In this document: one piece after another, positions 1 through 11,366 of the stretch
Layout of the letters: each line of letters starts with the position of its first letter
How positions within the stretch are numbered: the first letter of the stretch is position 1
DNA from: Amblyornis subalaris
Lineage: Eukaryota; Chordata; Aves; Passeriformes; Ptilonorhynchidae
Reading direction: 5' to 3'
Length of the DNA stretch: 64,000 nucleotides
NCBI GenBank assembly: GCA_018881555.1
Contig: JACAXG010000105.1
Location: forward strand, 1,418,963-1,482,962
Notes under the pieces: model-generated
Databases searched by the model: none
Told to the model about the DNA's origin: nothing
Seen by the model: the letters and a program-made list of their open reading frames with translations, nothing else
Made by a program: the position numbers and the translations under genes

Positions 1-3000
1 CTCCTCAAACAAATAATTTCTCTGTTGCTGAGGCAAAAATCTGAACAAGTTCCAATGCATCAGAGATAAAACTGTCAAATCTGAAATCTCTCTGTAACAC
101 TTGCATCTGAATGGTACTTAATACAATTCAATCCAGAAAAGCAACTACTTTGTGTCTATGAACAAAATATTCATGGCAGCTAGTGGAATGGCTACAGCAA
201 GTTTCATCTGGTTTCTGGTAATATATTGTGATGCACAACACTGATGTGAGCAGAAAATCATAATAGAATTAAATAATGGATTTCATTCTCCAGCTTCTAA
301 TTTTTGAGAGGACTCTTCAAAACTTATTTAACTTCTTCTTTTTTGAATTGAAAAAAACGTTTTTCTGTTTCTTCCAGTTTGAGTACTATATGACGATAAA
401 AATCAGCAGAATGCTGCTTCAAAAAACTGCACCATTAAAATAGCTGTGAAATTTAGGCCTTCTTTTGTAATTATGCAGTGTACACCTAATGTACAATGGT
501 TTATGTATGCAATTAGGAAATTGAACTCCTGTGGGAGCAGAAATGCCGATGAAGTCGTATTCTTAGGAAATTGAAACACTACAGCAGAAGGTTCTGGGTC
601 AGAGAAACTGTCCAATGGACTGAACTGGTAGTAGTTTAAAGACAAGAGACTTACAGTAATGCTTGCCAGAGTTAAAAACATAGCTGAAATTTTGATTGTA
701 TGGGCATACAAGCTTTTGACAAGCATTTATTATGTATGTTGGACAAAAAATGTTTTCTGTGCACTTGTCAGAAAGACAAGAAAGGACATGAAAAAGAGCA
801 ATAATTTAAAAAACAAACAACTGAGTCCTTGATGCTATCATTATAGTCATGTAATAGTTTCTCTAGTTATTTTTCCCTAGGTTTGGTTGTCCAGTGCTTC
901 AGGGTGTGGAACAGCAACTGCAAATACAGGAGTTCAGAGAACTACTGTTCAGAAGAAAAATAAACCCTACTTCCATTTTCAATCATAAAAGAGTTGAGCT
1001 ACGTAAAGAATTCAGAGTGTGAGATTTTGGTCTAGTGCTTTGCTGTGTGGTATGCAGTTATTGTAGACACATTTATTATTACATTGCATTAATGCACCTA
1101 CATATATTATTTTTAAAATAAGAATTGGGAAGATGATTACAAATGCAGCTGATATGACTAGCAGTGTGACAATACGCACAGTTCTCTGTTAAGTCTGTCT
1201 AGCCAAGAGTGAAACACAAGATAGATAAATATAAAGGGATTTCTCACTCTGGGACAGAATTTATAATGAATGCATCAAACTCTGTTAGGCAAGTGAAGAA
1301 GCCTTGGGTTATAACAGAGGCCCCATAAACCTAAGAGTTCTTTCAGGAGCTTGGCACCTTGAAGTGGTGCTTACCACCTGCAGGTGTTAGGCAAGCTGTT
1401 CAGCACTTTGAAGAATGAAGTTTTACTTATTTGCACATGAAGCTCCAATTAGTGTGCATTAGATTCACAGGCTTGAAAAAAAACCACCAGAGTAATTATC
1501 ATCTCCCTACTTAGATATTGCTAAAGATATTCTTACACTGCTGAAGAGCTTCTATCTTTTGAAAGAGAAAATTTGTTGGTTTAAGTAAAATAGATTTACT
1601 GTATGGTTTATAATTCATAAAATCTAGAGGGAATACAGAATTTGCCTATGAATTATATATTAAATAAAAACTGAAGAAACTGAACAAACTAATTCTTCAT
1701 TTAGTATGAATGATCTCCAGAGAGGAAAAGATGTTTCTTCAGGTGTGCAAGGAATTAAACAGACACTGTGAAATCTAAGGGCAATGTATAATGAGTTTAC
1801 AAGGTCCATTCTATTTTCTTTATCTGTTCCCTGAAGCCATGGTGTTAACATCCACTTTCATTCAAATTTGTCTCAGCCCTGTTTTCCCAGACTACCTCAT
1901 TTTAGATTATTTTTTCTTTCATGTAGCAGTTTACAAATCTGGAAGATCCTTATACAGTTTGAAAAGGAGGAGATGCATTCCTCATGCCTCCGAGAGTCCA
2001 TTTCTGGGTACCATCTGCAGCCATTTTTGCAGTAATAAAGGGTTGTATTCAGAATTGCTGGTAAGTGATGCAAGAAGACAGTCAAGAATAAAGCCTGCTT
2101 GTTGGCACTATTCATTTTAAGAGACACTAAGCCTTATCTTGGAAGTTTATAAAGGACCTTTTACTCCTGACCACAATCTCTCAGGTTATGGTAGATTTTA
2201 TATTGGCACCTTGTGTCTAAATTAAGAAGCAAACTATATCCTCTTCCTAAGATATACTCTGTGATATGCACATTTGGCTGAGAGAGAGAATGGGGAGCTG
2301 ATTTCATTTAGCTCATTAACTGGAGTGTCAGTCACCCATCTCTTTGGGCTGGATTCACCACCACTGTGCTCTATACACTCATTATTTTTCCCAGGTCTGA
2401 AATGAATGCAAATTGACTTGCTAGCAGTTAGACTCACTGGTATCACTGGCTGCCTAAGCTGCAGAAGAAGGGTGATTCAAATATGCTGCATGTGTCTGGG
2501 GTAGACACGACAGAGCTGCCTCCTTCTTGCTCTTGTCGGAGGGATCTCTTTGGCAGTCTGTCACACTGCACTGCACAAAGCTGTTTCATTCTTTCCCAGC
2601 CCCAGCGAGCAAGGTAGGCTCAGTGACCTCAGTAAAGCAGACAAATGCGTTTGTCTTCCCCGTAGCTGAAAATTAAATGTATTATTTTGTCCTCATATTG
2701 GGTCTTAAAAAATTCAGTTTTGTGTCAGCAGCAAAGCTGCTCACTGAAGTGTCATCTTCCATGACCAGCTGGGAGCCCTGAGGCTGAGCAAATCCCCCTC
2801 TCCACAGGGATATCTTGTGTATCTGCTACCTCCGTGCCTGGACCCAGAAAGTACCTGCCCTTCTTTTCCCTCCCATCTCCTATGCTAAGCCCTACTCAGG
2901 TGACACCATGCTGCTGACCAGGGAAAGGTGAGACGAGGTAGTGCTGTCCATCCCTGGGTTTCCTCTTTGCTCTCATCTCTGTGCTTGGGAAGCCTCCTGC

Positions 3001-5799
3001 TAGTGTGGCTTCTCCCCAAAAGGTGCAGAGGTGGATGGGAGCCGGGCAGGGGTGCAGGCAGATGACTGTGTACTACAGGGGCTGTGGGGCTGTTGTGTTC
3101 TCTACACTCTGAACCAGTCAGCGCAAATGAGGCCATGTAAGAGTACTTTGTCACTGTTACTGAGCCAGTGTGGATATTTCTGCAATTTTCTACTTCACCT
3201 CTTTTCAAAGCCAATCCTACTTATGAAAGACCTGGTGTTTATTTAGATCCTTGTTGTCAAAATGTGAGCTGTGGGGATCGACCATCTTCCTGGGACATCA
3301 CTGGAATTTTTTTAGCCTGTTTTCAGTGAGAGTATGTTCACAGTCCAGATGTAAAAAAGAAGTTGTTATGTGTCTACTGAACCAAGAGTAACATTTGGAA
3401 AATATCTGAGGCTCAAAAACTTTTTCCCTTCCCAAATTATTTGTCCAAAATAGGTTGGGTAAAAAAATTCTTCACTAGACAACTTTTATCATTGTGATTG
3501 CTAGAGTGGGAACTGACAGGGAACAGAGGCACTGGATNTTGACAATGAAAGTGTCTTGCTGAGAACTGTAAATATTGTTAAAGTTAGAAAATAATGTGCT
3601 TAAAATCCACATGATATGTAATCCTACAGCAATTTTATCTGTTAATATTAAACCAACAGACACTATTGCAAGCAATGGACGTCCCATTTCAGGTCAGCAC
3701 TATCTCCATGGGGACATAAGATGAATCACATACCTACAAGGCTAAGTGGCAGACAAGTTACAGTTTCTTGTATATCAGTGATCTCAAGCCAATCCTTGAG
3801 AATTTAACTCTAGTATATTAATAAAAATAGAGGGCACTTTCATGTAGTACCTACTTTTCCTGTGTCTGAAGTGCCTCATAAGTCAATTCTGTAAACTAAT
3901 GGGATGGTAATGGATCAATAGTAATAGCATGAGAAAATGCCACTCTAGCACACAGAAGCCAGCAGATAAGCTGATTAATGCTCCATCAGTCATCTGGTAC
4001 AATAGGAATAGTCATTATGAAAGAACTCCAGTACGTCATCTCCCTGGAAAATAAACACTTGACACTGATTTTTCTTTTTTTGGTACTTTTTTTTCCTCCC
4101 ACAAATGTTGGAATGTTCCCTAAAAGTATTTATGAAGTGGCCAGATGCATTGACCACACACAAGGCTAGAAAAAACAATACTTCAGTCATAACTATTCTT
4201 CAGCCACTTGAGGTGCTTCACTGAGAAACACACAAAGTGAGTTTTTCCTGTTTCCCATGTCTCTTTGGTATCAATAAGACAAATGAAATGTCCTTTCAGG
4301 AATTACCTAGAGAGGGATTGCTTTGCTTATCATTTGGGAACGTATGAAAGGGCCATTCTGTCCTTCACTTTATGACCCACTGACTAATCTGTTAGCTATA
4401 GCCAGGAGTGTGAAGAAGAACACAAGGGCATAAGGATATGAGTAACGTAATTATTATTAGCAATCTTGGACTTTGGAACACAAAACGGAGAGCAGGATTG
4501 AAAGCCTCACGAAATATATAAACCAAAACTGAGTCAAGCATATCCTGAAACCTGAGAAAGACAGATGACTCCCCAACCAGATTTAATGGAAAACACATTA
4601 TCACTGACAAGCACTGAATTCTTTGCTAAGGGGACAGGAAAGCCTTCATTACCTGAGGAAGAGTTGAATAATTATCATACGTGAATAGTGAATTACACAG
4701 TCCTACCAGCAAGAGTTCCTTACACCCTTGAGTTTTTCTTCCTTTTGCCCTCAGATGGCTGTCAATTGTTAGTAAAATTTTTGGGCTCAGGGCTGTTTTC
4801 AGGCAGACCCCTTTCCAGCTATCTGCTTTCTGTAAAGGAGCCTTGGTGTTACCCTGGCATCTCCTCCTAGCACTGTACCCTGTAGCTCCAGTGTTGCCAG
4901 GTGCATCACAGTATTTCTGCCTTATCATTTACCTGCCTGTGTCATACTGCCTCAGTCTGTTCAGTATCAAGACTCTGTTATCTACCCCCAAAGCTCTAGA
5001 GTGGAGCTATCCCTGTTTCTGTTGTCCATTTCTCCTGGCAATGCCTGGCTGAGGTATGTTGGCTCCACAGCCAAGATTATCTCTGGGCAGCAGAGTCCAG
5101 ACATAGAAAAGAGTATATCCTCAGTCCAAAGCTTGGGTTTCAGCCCTGTGAGGATACTTCAGAAATGTCTGAGTGCCAGGGATATCCTTCTGCTTAAAAA
5201 TATATCTCAGATTTTGCCCTGGCCCTTGTCCATGAACTGAGAGTTTGGATACGGCAACCTGTTCACTCATGTGTTTTAAAATAACTCACCATTTTTTGGC
5301 ATCCTTTTCTCTTTCCACCGGTCACTCTCACCTCCTGGAAACTGTTGTTGCCTCAATTTCTTACCATCAAGAGTAGTATCAGCTGCACCCCACGCCTGTC
5401 TCAGGGAGATCCACTGTTGCTGCAGGCAGTGAGGGGAAATTGGGAGAAGGCAGTTATGGCTGGAAGGTCTGTCTCTGCAGCCTGCCCTCATCTGCCAGAG
5501 GCAGCAGCAGCAGTGCTGTGGCAGCTCATTCATAGCCTCTGGAAGAGGCATCTGTCTCTTCAAGCGTCTTTCATACTTGAACAACTATTGCATCTCCTCC
5601 AGGGAAGACACCAGATGGAAGTGTTCTGTATGCCGGATTTGACTACAGGTTGTCAGTCAGACCACACTGGGTCAGACATGAGGGCTCACTACTCTGTACC
5701 AGAAATTCAAAGGATTTCTGGCCAAACCTCATGCTGCTTGGCCTGAAATTATGCAGAAGCTGCCTGCCTATTTCATTCCCTCCTGTGTGTCCTCTGTAG
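1..5799. other. No recognised gene; AT-rich non-coding DNA
   Basis: I see no recognisable gene, LTR or LINE here. The open frames present are short and lie on both strands. The longest, at 5345-5746 on the plus strand, overlaps an equally open minus-strand frame at 5276-5584, which is usual for chance frames in a GC-richer patch. A GC-richer block at about 2740-3080 has no identifiable repeat or gene. Confidence 0.5.
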
Positions 5800-6066
5800 A
5801 TGGCATCAGAGCTCTCCATCTGTGAGCTAAAGCCTTCAGGGCTAATGATGCTTTTGTCGTTTTTAGTATTGGGTAATTCTCAAGTGTGGGATTTTACAAT
5901 TACCACAAACCTGCTCTTTACTGAAGCGAAACCAGTTGATTCATACAGCAATAAACAGAGAATGTCACTGGTCATCAGAATGCCCCTGCAGAGTCTAGAT
6001 GATGCAATGGAGACCTGCGGCATGAGGCACATTATCTCCTATGAAACATCAGAGTTAATCACACAG
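5800..6066 (+). CDS. Candidate 5' coding exon, unrecognised
   Basis: I do not recognise this segment. It is open for 89 codons and begins with an ATG directly after a good splice acceptor (pyrimidine tract ending CTGTAG). It ends at a CAG|GTGATG donor, although the frame stays open to a stop at 6085-6087. The predicted peptide starts MASELSICEL and has a short hydrophobic run (LMMLLSFLVL) near residues 15-24. That run could be a weak signal anchor or chance. Its phase does not join the open frame of the next exon-like block at 7165, so the two may be unrelated. A chance open frame is a real alternative. Confidence 0.18.
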
Positions 6067-6736
6067 GTGATGCCTACAAAAACATGAAGTGTAAGAAGAT
6101 GTTGTGAACTAATTTAGCCTCAAACATGATGCAAAATTATGCTCACAGAATCAAAAATTACCAATAAATATTAGTGTCCCTTTGAGTGTTCTCACTGGAG
6201 AAGAGTGTGAGGAATTAGTATCTGACTAATTCATTCTTGGTTTTATAAAAGTTATTTCCTGTCAAAAAAATCCCTCAAGGGCATGACCTACTAAACCACA
6301 TTCTCTCATGCAGTCTGCAGTATTATCTGTATAATAACAATTCTGTCACTGGAATGCGAGACACCACACTACTTTAGACTACTAGTATCCAAACTCATTC
6401 GACCACCAGACAAGGATCCCTGATGAGAAAACCCATGAGCTTGATCATCCCTTTATTACCCACTAAAATGTTCTCATTTGCTTTCGCTTTGCAAAATTTG
6501 TCTCTCAGTACTCAAAGAGATTCAATTTCAGAAAAGATATGTTCACAATAATAAATCTCTGCATTGTGTAAAAGGGAATGAGTTGGAGGGAAATATGGGG
6601 GAAATAGTCTTCCTCCTAAGTTTGTCCAAACTGGGACAGGGGTGCATCCAGATGAAACTGACTCTAGGACAGACCAACAGGCTCGATTATGTACCTGATG
6701 ACGGTAGGGTTGTGGCAAAGGACAGAGCAAAATGAA

Positions 6737-6785
6737 CTGTTGTAATATATTGCAGTGTAATATTACACTGTTGTAATATGTTGCA
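6737..6785. repeat. 18-bp palindrome flanked by direct repeats
   Basis: CAGTGTAATATTACACTG at 6753-6770 is a perfect 18-bp inverted repeat with no loop. It is overlapped on each side by near-identical 18-bp direct repeats (6737-6754 and 6768-6785, beginning CTGTTGTAATAT, one mismatch). It could be a local duplication, a small hairpin or a dimeric protein-binding site. The sequence alone does not distinguish these. Confidence 0.85.
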
Positions 6786-7164
6786 AACTCATTTAACCAG
6801 CTAATATAGACTGGATGCCCCAGCCTTCCTGGGCAGAGAGCAAAGGAAACTGTGTGAAGTACCCACCTGGAAAGACCTTTTGAGGGTCTGAACAATTGCC
6901 CTCTCTCTGAGTTTTCATGAGTGGCTGTGTGAAGGCAAGGAGGCATCTTTCTAAATACTTTTTCTAAGATGGAAATGAACAGTAACCTCTGTCAGCTGCC
7001 ATGAGACTGGTGATGGCAAAATTGTGAGCTAACCTATCTGGCCTTTTACGGTGACACTTCCCAGACAAAGCATCTCTATGTCTTGTAGACAGAGACCTGG
7101 GAACGTGTCTGCCTTTCGGGGAGGAAGAACTGAATATTGTCTCACTTTTTTTGTCTCTTCCTAG

Positions 7165-7228
7165 GGAAGGACACTGGCTCTTGGATACTCCAGAAGGAAC
7201 ACACTGGCTGCTTCAAACATTGCTTAGA
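7165..7228 (+). CDS. Candidate coding exon (locus A, exon 1)
   Basis: This 64-bp block follows a strong acceptor (a T-rich tract ending CTTCCTAG) and ends at a GTAAGG donor. One frame is fully open after a single leading base, giving 21 codons that include DTPEGTHWLLQ, and it finishes exactly on a codon boundary. That phase matches the open frame of the next exon-like block at 8830. I do not recognise the peptide. It could equally be a non-coding RNA exon or chance splice-like sequence. Confidence 0.22.
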
Positions 7229-8829
7229 GTAAGGCCATGTCCTGATGATGCAAATCAGTCAGATTTGTTTTGGAAACCTGCTTTTCCAGAGTGGTCTGGC
7301 TGACATACTAATTATTCCCTACTCTTGGCAATTTCTTGCTCTGACTGTATGTCTTTTGAAAGCTGCTGGCAAGATCTACACACCACCCAGCAGAGCCTGG
7401 CCTGCACACTGATTTACCCACACAAAGTATTCTTTGCTGAAGTTCACAGTGTGCAAGTGGGTGCTGGACAAAAAACCTAGCTGCAAATATAAACAATGAA
7501 TGATTGGGGTTGACACCACTGCGTCTACCAGAGTGAAATTCATATCACAGACCATCCACAGAGAGGCGAGCCCCAAAAAATCCCAAAATTTGCAAAGATT
7601 ATGCTGACATTCTGTCATTTTAGGCAATGCAACCTAGTTGAAGACTCTTGATTATTGTTGAGAGAGGTTGTTCTCTAGATTTGTTTAAGTCAAATGTTGC
7701 AGTACTTGGTGTCTTGTCTTCCCCTTTCATTAGAAAACATTCTTAGGCTGCCACTGTTTTTGCTGTCCCCAGTCTGAATTAAAAGTACCTCTTTATGCAA
7801 GGAAATGCAGGTGCAGCTATTCTGCCATTGTATTCAGTGGCAATGTAGGAAACCTGGGAGAGGCAGAGGTTTTGAAAGATAAGAAGAATGTCTTCACAGG
7901 ACTGTTTCTTTCCTTGTTTCCGTGGCTGCTTTTCTGCTTGTTTTCACATTTGAGACATCTCTTTGAGCAATTTTCCTTTTAGTGAATTTTCCACACAATA
8001 TCAGCCCTTAATAGAGATTATTTTAAAAGTGTCCATTTAAATTCAGAGTGCATTTCAGTGTCTCATCTGCTTCTTCATGCTTCTAGTTCAAGGCTAGTTC
8101 TGAAATCCATTACAGGATGTTTATCTTCATTTTGTTTGAGAGTGCTAATATATACATTCTCAGTGCCATGTTATTCAATGGGGAAGAGGAAAAAAATGAA
8201 TAGAGCAAGGTAATGGCTAGTAATAATTTTAATTTTTTCCTTAAGAGAGTGGAGTTCTGACAATCGCTGGTTTTAATCTGCTTCTATCATTTTAAATTAC
8301 ATTGTCTATCAGTTAGACCCCAAGCATGGAATGAAGCAGATTGCTGTCAGAAAGTTTTGGGCGAAGGATTAGTGGACTTTGTAGTAATGCTCTACTTAAA
8401 ATGAATCCCTTTTACAGAGAAAAACATCACCTCCATTGGTAGAAAATCCCCCAAATGGAGGAAAAACATAGGTTGAACAAAAAGGTTTTGCAAAGTTCTT
8501 CAGATAGATTTCTTGAGCCCTTGCCTACTGTTGGCTGTGCAATGCCCTGAGGATCACACTAGGATGCAGGAGGCTTGCACTTCCCTCTCCAGCACCCATC
8601 CTGCTAGGACAGAAAGCAAAAGGGTATTGCTATGCAGCATGAGGCCACTTTAAAACTGGCTTTCAGTTGTAAGGTTGGAATTCCTCAACATGTTCTGCTT
8701 TCCAAAGCTTCCCAATGCCCTTCTACTTACATAGGAAAATTTCTGTAGATTTATATGGGAGAAAGATGGAGCCATTATTTATCATTTACTGTAGTGTTTA
8801 GTGTTTGCCTTTTTTCTCTGGTTTCTTAG

Positions 8830-8912
8830 GTACTTATTCAGATCCACTTGTCCTGCAACAACCACCAGCTCGGGACACTGTGCCCTCTCCCTGACAGCAG
8901 CAAGAGCAGCAG
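8830..8912 (+). CDS. Candidate coding exon (locus A, exon 2)
   Basis: The upstream acceptor is excellent: a 25-base pyrimidine-rich tract ending TTTCTTAG. The donor is AGCAG|GTGGGT. The 83-bp block is open in phase 0 for 27 codons plus two bases (peptide begins VLIQIHLSCNNHQ). Those two bases complete a serine codon with the first base of the block at 9002. The intervening 89 bp begin GT and end in a long C/T tract followed by GCAG, the form of a short spliceosomal intron. No known family was recognised. Two other frames are also open here, which weakens the coding argument. Confidence 0.3.
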
Positions 8913-9001
8913 GTGGGTGGCCTGGCTTCCCACAGTTCTTGTCTGGGCAAGGTGGCTACCAGGTTGTGACACTCCTTCCTTCTCCCCTTCCTTCCCTGCA
9001 G

Positions 9002-9068
9002 TCCTGCACTCTATCCAGCTGCCTGTTCACCTCTGTCTGAAAGCATCCTGAAGTACGATGGAGCACAG
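9002..9068 (+). CDS. Candidate coding exon (locus A, exon 3)
   Basis: This 67-bp block lies between a textbook acceptor (long C/T tract, CCTGCAG) and a CAG|GTAACC donor. One leading base joins the two trailing bases of the 8830-8912 block. The remaining 22 codons are open (peptide PALYPAACSPLSESILK...) and end on a codon boundary. Joined to the previous block it gives exactly 50 codons with no stop. The frame also reads on through the donor for about 20 codons before a stop, so splicing is not required to keep it open. Function unknown. Confidence 0.3.
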
Positions 9069-10335
9069 GTAACCCTGTACCAGCCCAATGCCAGGGTTTA
9101 TTTCCTGAAGAAAAGCACAATTACAAAATAGAAGTGATGTAAGTTCTTGTAATACTTTGTAGTAGGTACAGGCTAATGCAGAAAAAAAATGACACTAAAA
9201 TGTGTGCTAAGAATAAACCCATTTAGTGCATAGCAAGCTTTTGTTCAACACTGACAGTATAATCTCTTATTCTGCAAGGCAAGCTTTGCACATGCTTCTC
9301 TGTTTCCAAGACCTCCTTCATTAGTATTACTCCCTCATCTACAAAGTGAACTCATGACTTTGCATAATCACTCTCCCTCCTGTATGAGACAGAATCGAGC
9401 CAGCATTGCACATTCCATTACTCCTGAAGGGCAGCTTCCAGAGCTGCATTTTAATTAGGCTGATAGGTTGTTTATCTCTAATGGTTCAGGTAGACTGGTG
9501 TGTTTCTGAGCCTTAATAAGTTACTGCATGTCAGCCAAGGCAGGTGACTGCCAAGGTGCCTGCTCCTTCCCTGTTATTTGTCAGGGAAAACATTTTTTCT
9601 TCTAGTAACCTAGACTGAAGTCTGACCTGACATTTGCAGTGAGAATTTCCAATCAATTACCAGTAGCTTGTTAAACTGCAGGTGAAATAATTTTATCTCT
9701 TAGTCCAGAGCTTAGGCACAGCTGTGACGGGGCCCATCTCATCTTCCTTAGGAGAGCTTGGTTAATGAGAAAGAGCAAAGTCCGTATTATCTGCCTTCTA
9801 TTTCTTAAAAATGCATGAACCCCAGGTTAATTACATAGGTTTGCTGTCTGTAGGAGGAAAGATATTTCTGTATGTTAATGATGAATCCACAGACAAGTAA
9901 TTTCATATGTTTTGACCATAAAATAGCATTGGAATTTTGTCACTTTCTTCCAGCAATGCAGACACTGCATTAATTTGGGATTGAAGATTTCCTGTGCTAC
10001 CTGGTGTTATTTAACCTTGCCTGAGCTTGTTTATTTATACAGAAAGTGTGAAAAGTAATGTTTGTCTATTCTGCAAGGCTGTGAGGAAGCTTTTATTGAA
10101 TAATGGCTGCAAAAAGTCCTGGGGATCTTGGCTAGAAGAAGTAACATAAACTGTTAGTGTGCTCACTTTAATTGGGGAATTTTTTTTATGTCAGTTTACT
10201 GGAGTAGAACTTCTAAGATCATTTAGTGTTTCTGAGGAGACACTCAGCAATATAGCTGGGAATGTTGAGTGTATTTCTCTTGCAGTAAACAAAAATATAT
10301 TTCAAGTTTCTTATGCTTAAATTCTACAAACACAG
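9069..10335. other. Non-coding stretch between candidate exons
   Basis: No gene or repeat is recognised. The part at about 9400-9560 is AT-rich with several TTAAT and TAAT-type core motifs, including ATTTTAATTAGGCTG. Such motifs are common in developmental enhancers of vertebrates, but also in any AT-rich DNA. Confidence 0.35.
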
Positions 10336-10530
10336 GTGATGTCCAGCTCAGGTGTTGAGTCACTGCATGACTCACTGTCTGAAGCTGTGGCTGTCTCTTG
10401 GAACGGATGCTGGGTGCACATGTTTGATCTGCCCACTTTGGAGATGTGTCTGCAGATGTGTTGGACTGCAGCTCAGAGCGAGGCATTTTCCGTGTGTGCT
10501 TGGGAGCCTATATTTAGACTGCAAAGATAA
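10336..10530 (+). CDS. Candidate terminal coding exon (locus A, exon 4)
   Basis: After an ACAAACACAG acceptor with a weak pyrimidine tract, the phase-0 frame is open for 64 codons and ends at TAA (10528-10530). The peptide begins VMSSSGVESLHDSLSEAV and is mixed in composition, with several Trp and Cys. Phase 0 is what the upstream block at 9002-9068 requires. I found no AATAAA close downstream. An overlapping open frame of 75 codons exists in another phase, so a chance frame is possible. Confidence 0.22.
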   Translation: MMSSSGVESLHDSLSEAVAVSWNGCWVHMFDLPTLEMCLQMCWTAAQSEAFSVCAWEPIFRLQR

Positions 10531-11168
10531 AATCCAGAGAACCCATCAGCATTGCAAGGTAGACACACAAAAAATGTAGATGCCAGATAGGCTTTGTGAA
10601 TACAGAAGGATAGGCTGTCTCAATCACTTAGTTTCAAATTTCCATTGTAGGTAAACACCCAAAATCCAGCTCTTAAAATCTTGCCATCTAGCCCTCAAGA
10701 TGCTTTAAGTCCACAGGTATTCCTGTTCCCATATAAAGTATCCCCCAGGTATCTGAAGTTTTTTTGTCGTAAGTTTAGGCATCTACAAAAGCTCAAGGAC
10801 TGTTTAACATTAAGCCACATAATGATTTGTACAGTGCTGTTTCTCAGCACACATATATGTTATAATGACTAGATAGATCTCTTCCAAATACCTGTCTGGG
10901 GCATGTGCTGGCAGCACTATTTTCCTTCTTTCTGTGCAGATGTTCAAGGATCAACATTTGAGAGGAAAGAAGGTGCTGCCTCTTCTTTTGCTGGTGTGGG
11001 TTGAAAGCTGCAAGCCTAAACTCTTGGGAGAGCATCCAGACTCTGTATGTTGGAGATGGTGGGTTCATCAAAGCAGTGGGGCGACAGATGAGGATTGTGA
11101 GGATGAGTCAATGATTTGATGATTCAGACACCTGGAAGACCTGGCCTCCAGTTTGTCCTCCAACCTGC
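10531..11168. other. No recognised feature
   Basis: Unremarkable AT-rich DNA. Short open frames occur on both strands, with no splice-supported model and no recognisable repeat. Confidence 0.4.
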
Positions 11169-11330
11169 TGTTAAGGTCCAAATTGTTAAGAATTCCGACA
11201 GAAGGAACTCTAACAATCCCCACAGCTCCTTAAAGGAAGAAGTGTTTAGATTTCTCAGATTTATTACAGAAGGAAGCATATGAAATTATTTCGTGAGAAG
11301 AGACAATACTATTGTGAAAGGCACTTTGGG
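11169..11330 (-). mobile_element. Possible second LTR tail (R/U5-like) of an ERV
   Basis: Read on the minus strand, this block has an AATAAA (near 11260) followed about 90 bp later by the ending GGACCTTAACA. The neighbouring LTR has the same arrangement, with AATAAA and a terminal GGACCTTAACG at about the same spacing, but the sequence between is clearly different. It may be the end of a related older LTR or of a recombined 3' LTR. Only the terminal motif and the spacing support this. Confidence 0.3.
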
Positions 11331-11343
11331 TCAGAGAACGTTA

Positions 11344-11362
11344 AATCCTGCCAACTATGCCA
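11344..11362 (-). promoter_or_regulatory. Retroviral primer-binding site, tRNA-Ser type
   Basis: On the minus strand the sequence is TGGCATAGTTGGCAGGATT. It lies four bases inside the LTR end and begins with the TGG that pairs with the CCA tail of a tRNA. From memory of vertebrate serine tRNAs, the 3' end gives TGGCGTAGTCGGCAGGATT as its complement, so 17 of 19 positions agree. This fixes the element as an LTR retrotransposon read leftward and suggests serine-tRNA priming. The tRNA comparison is from recall, not a search. Confidence 0.65.
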
Positions 11363-11366
11363 ATAA

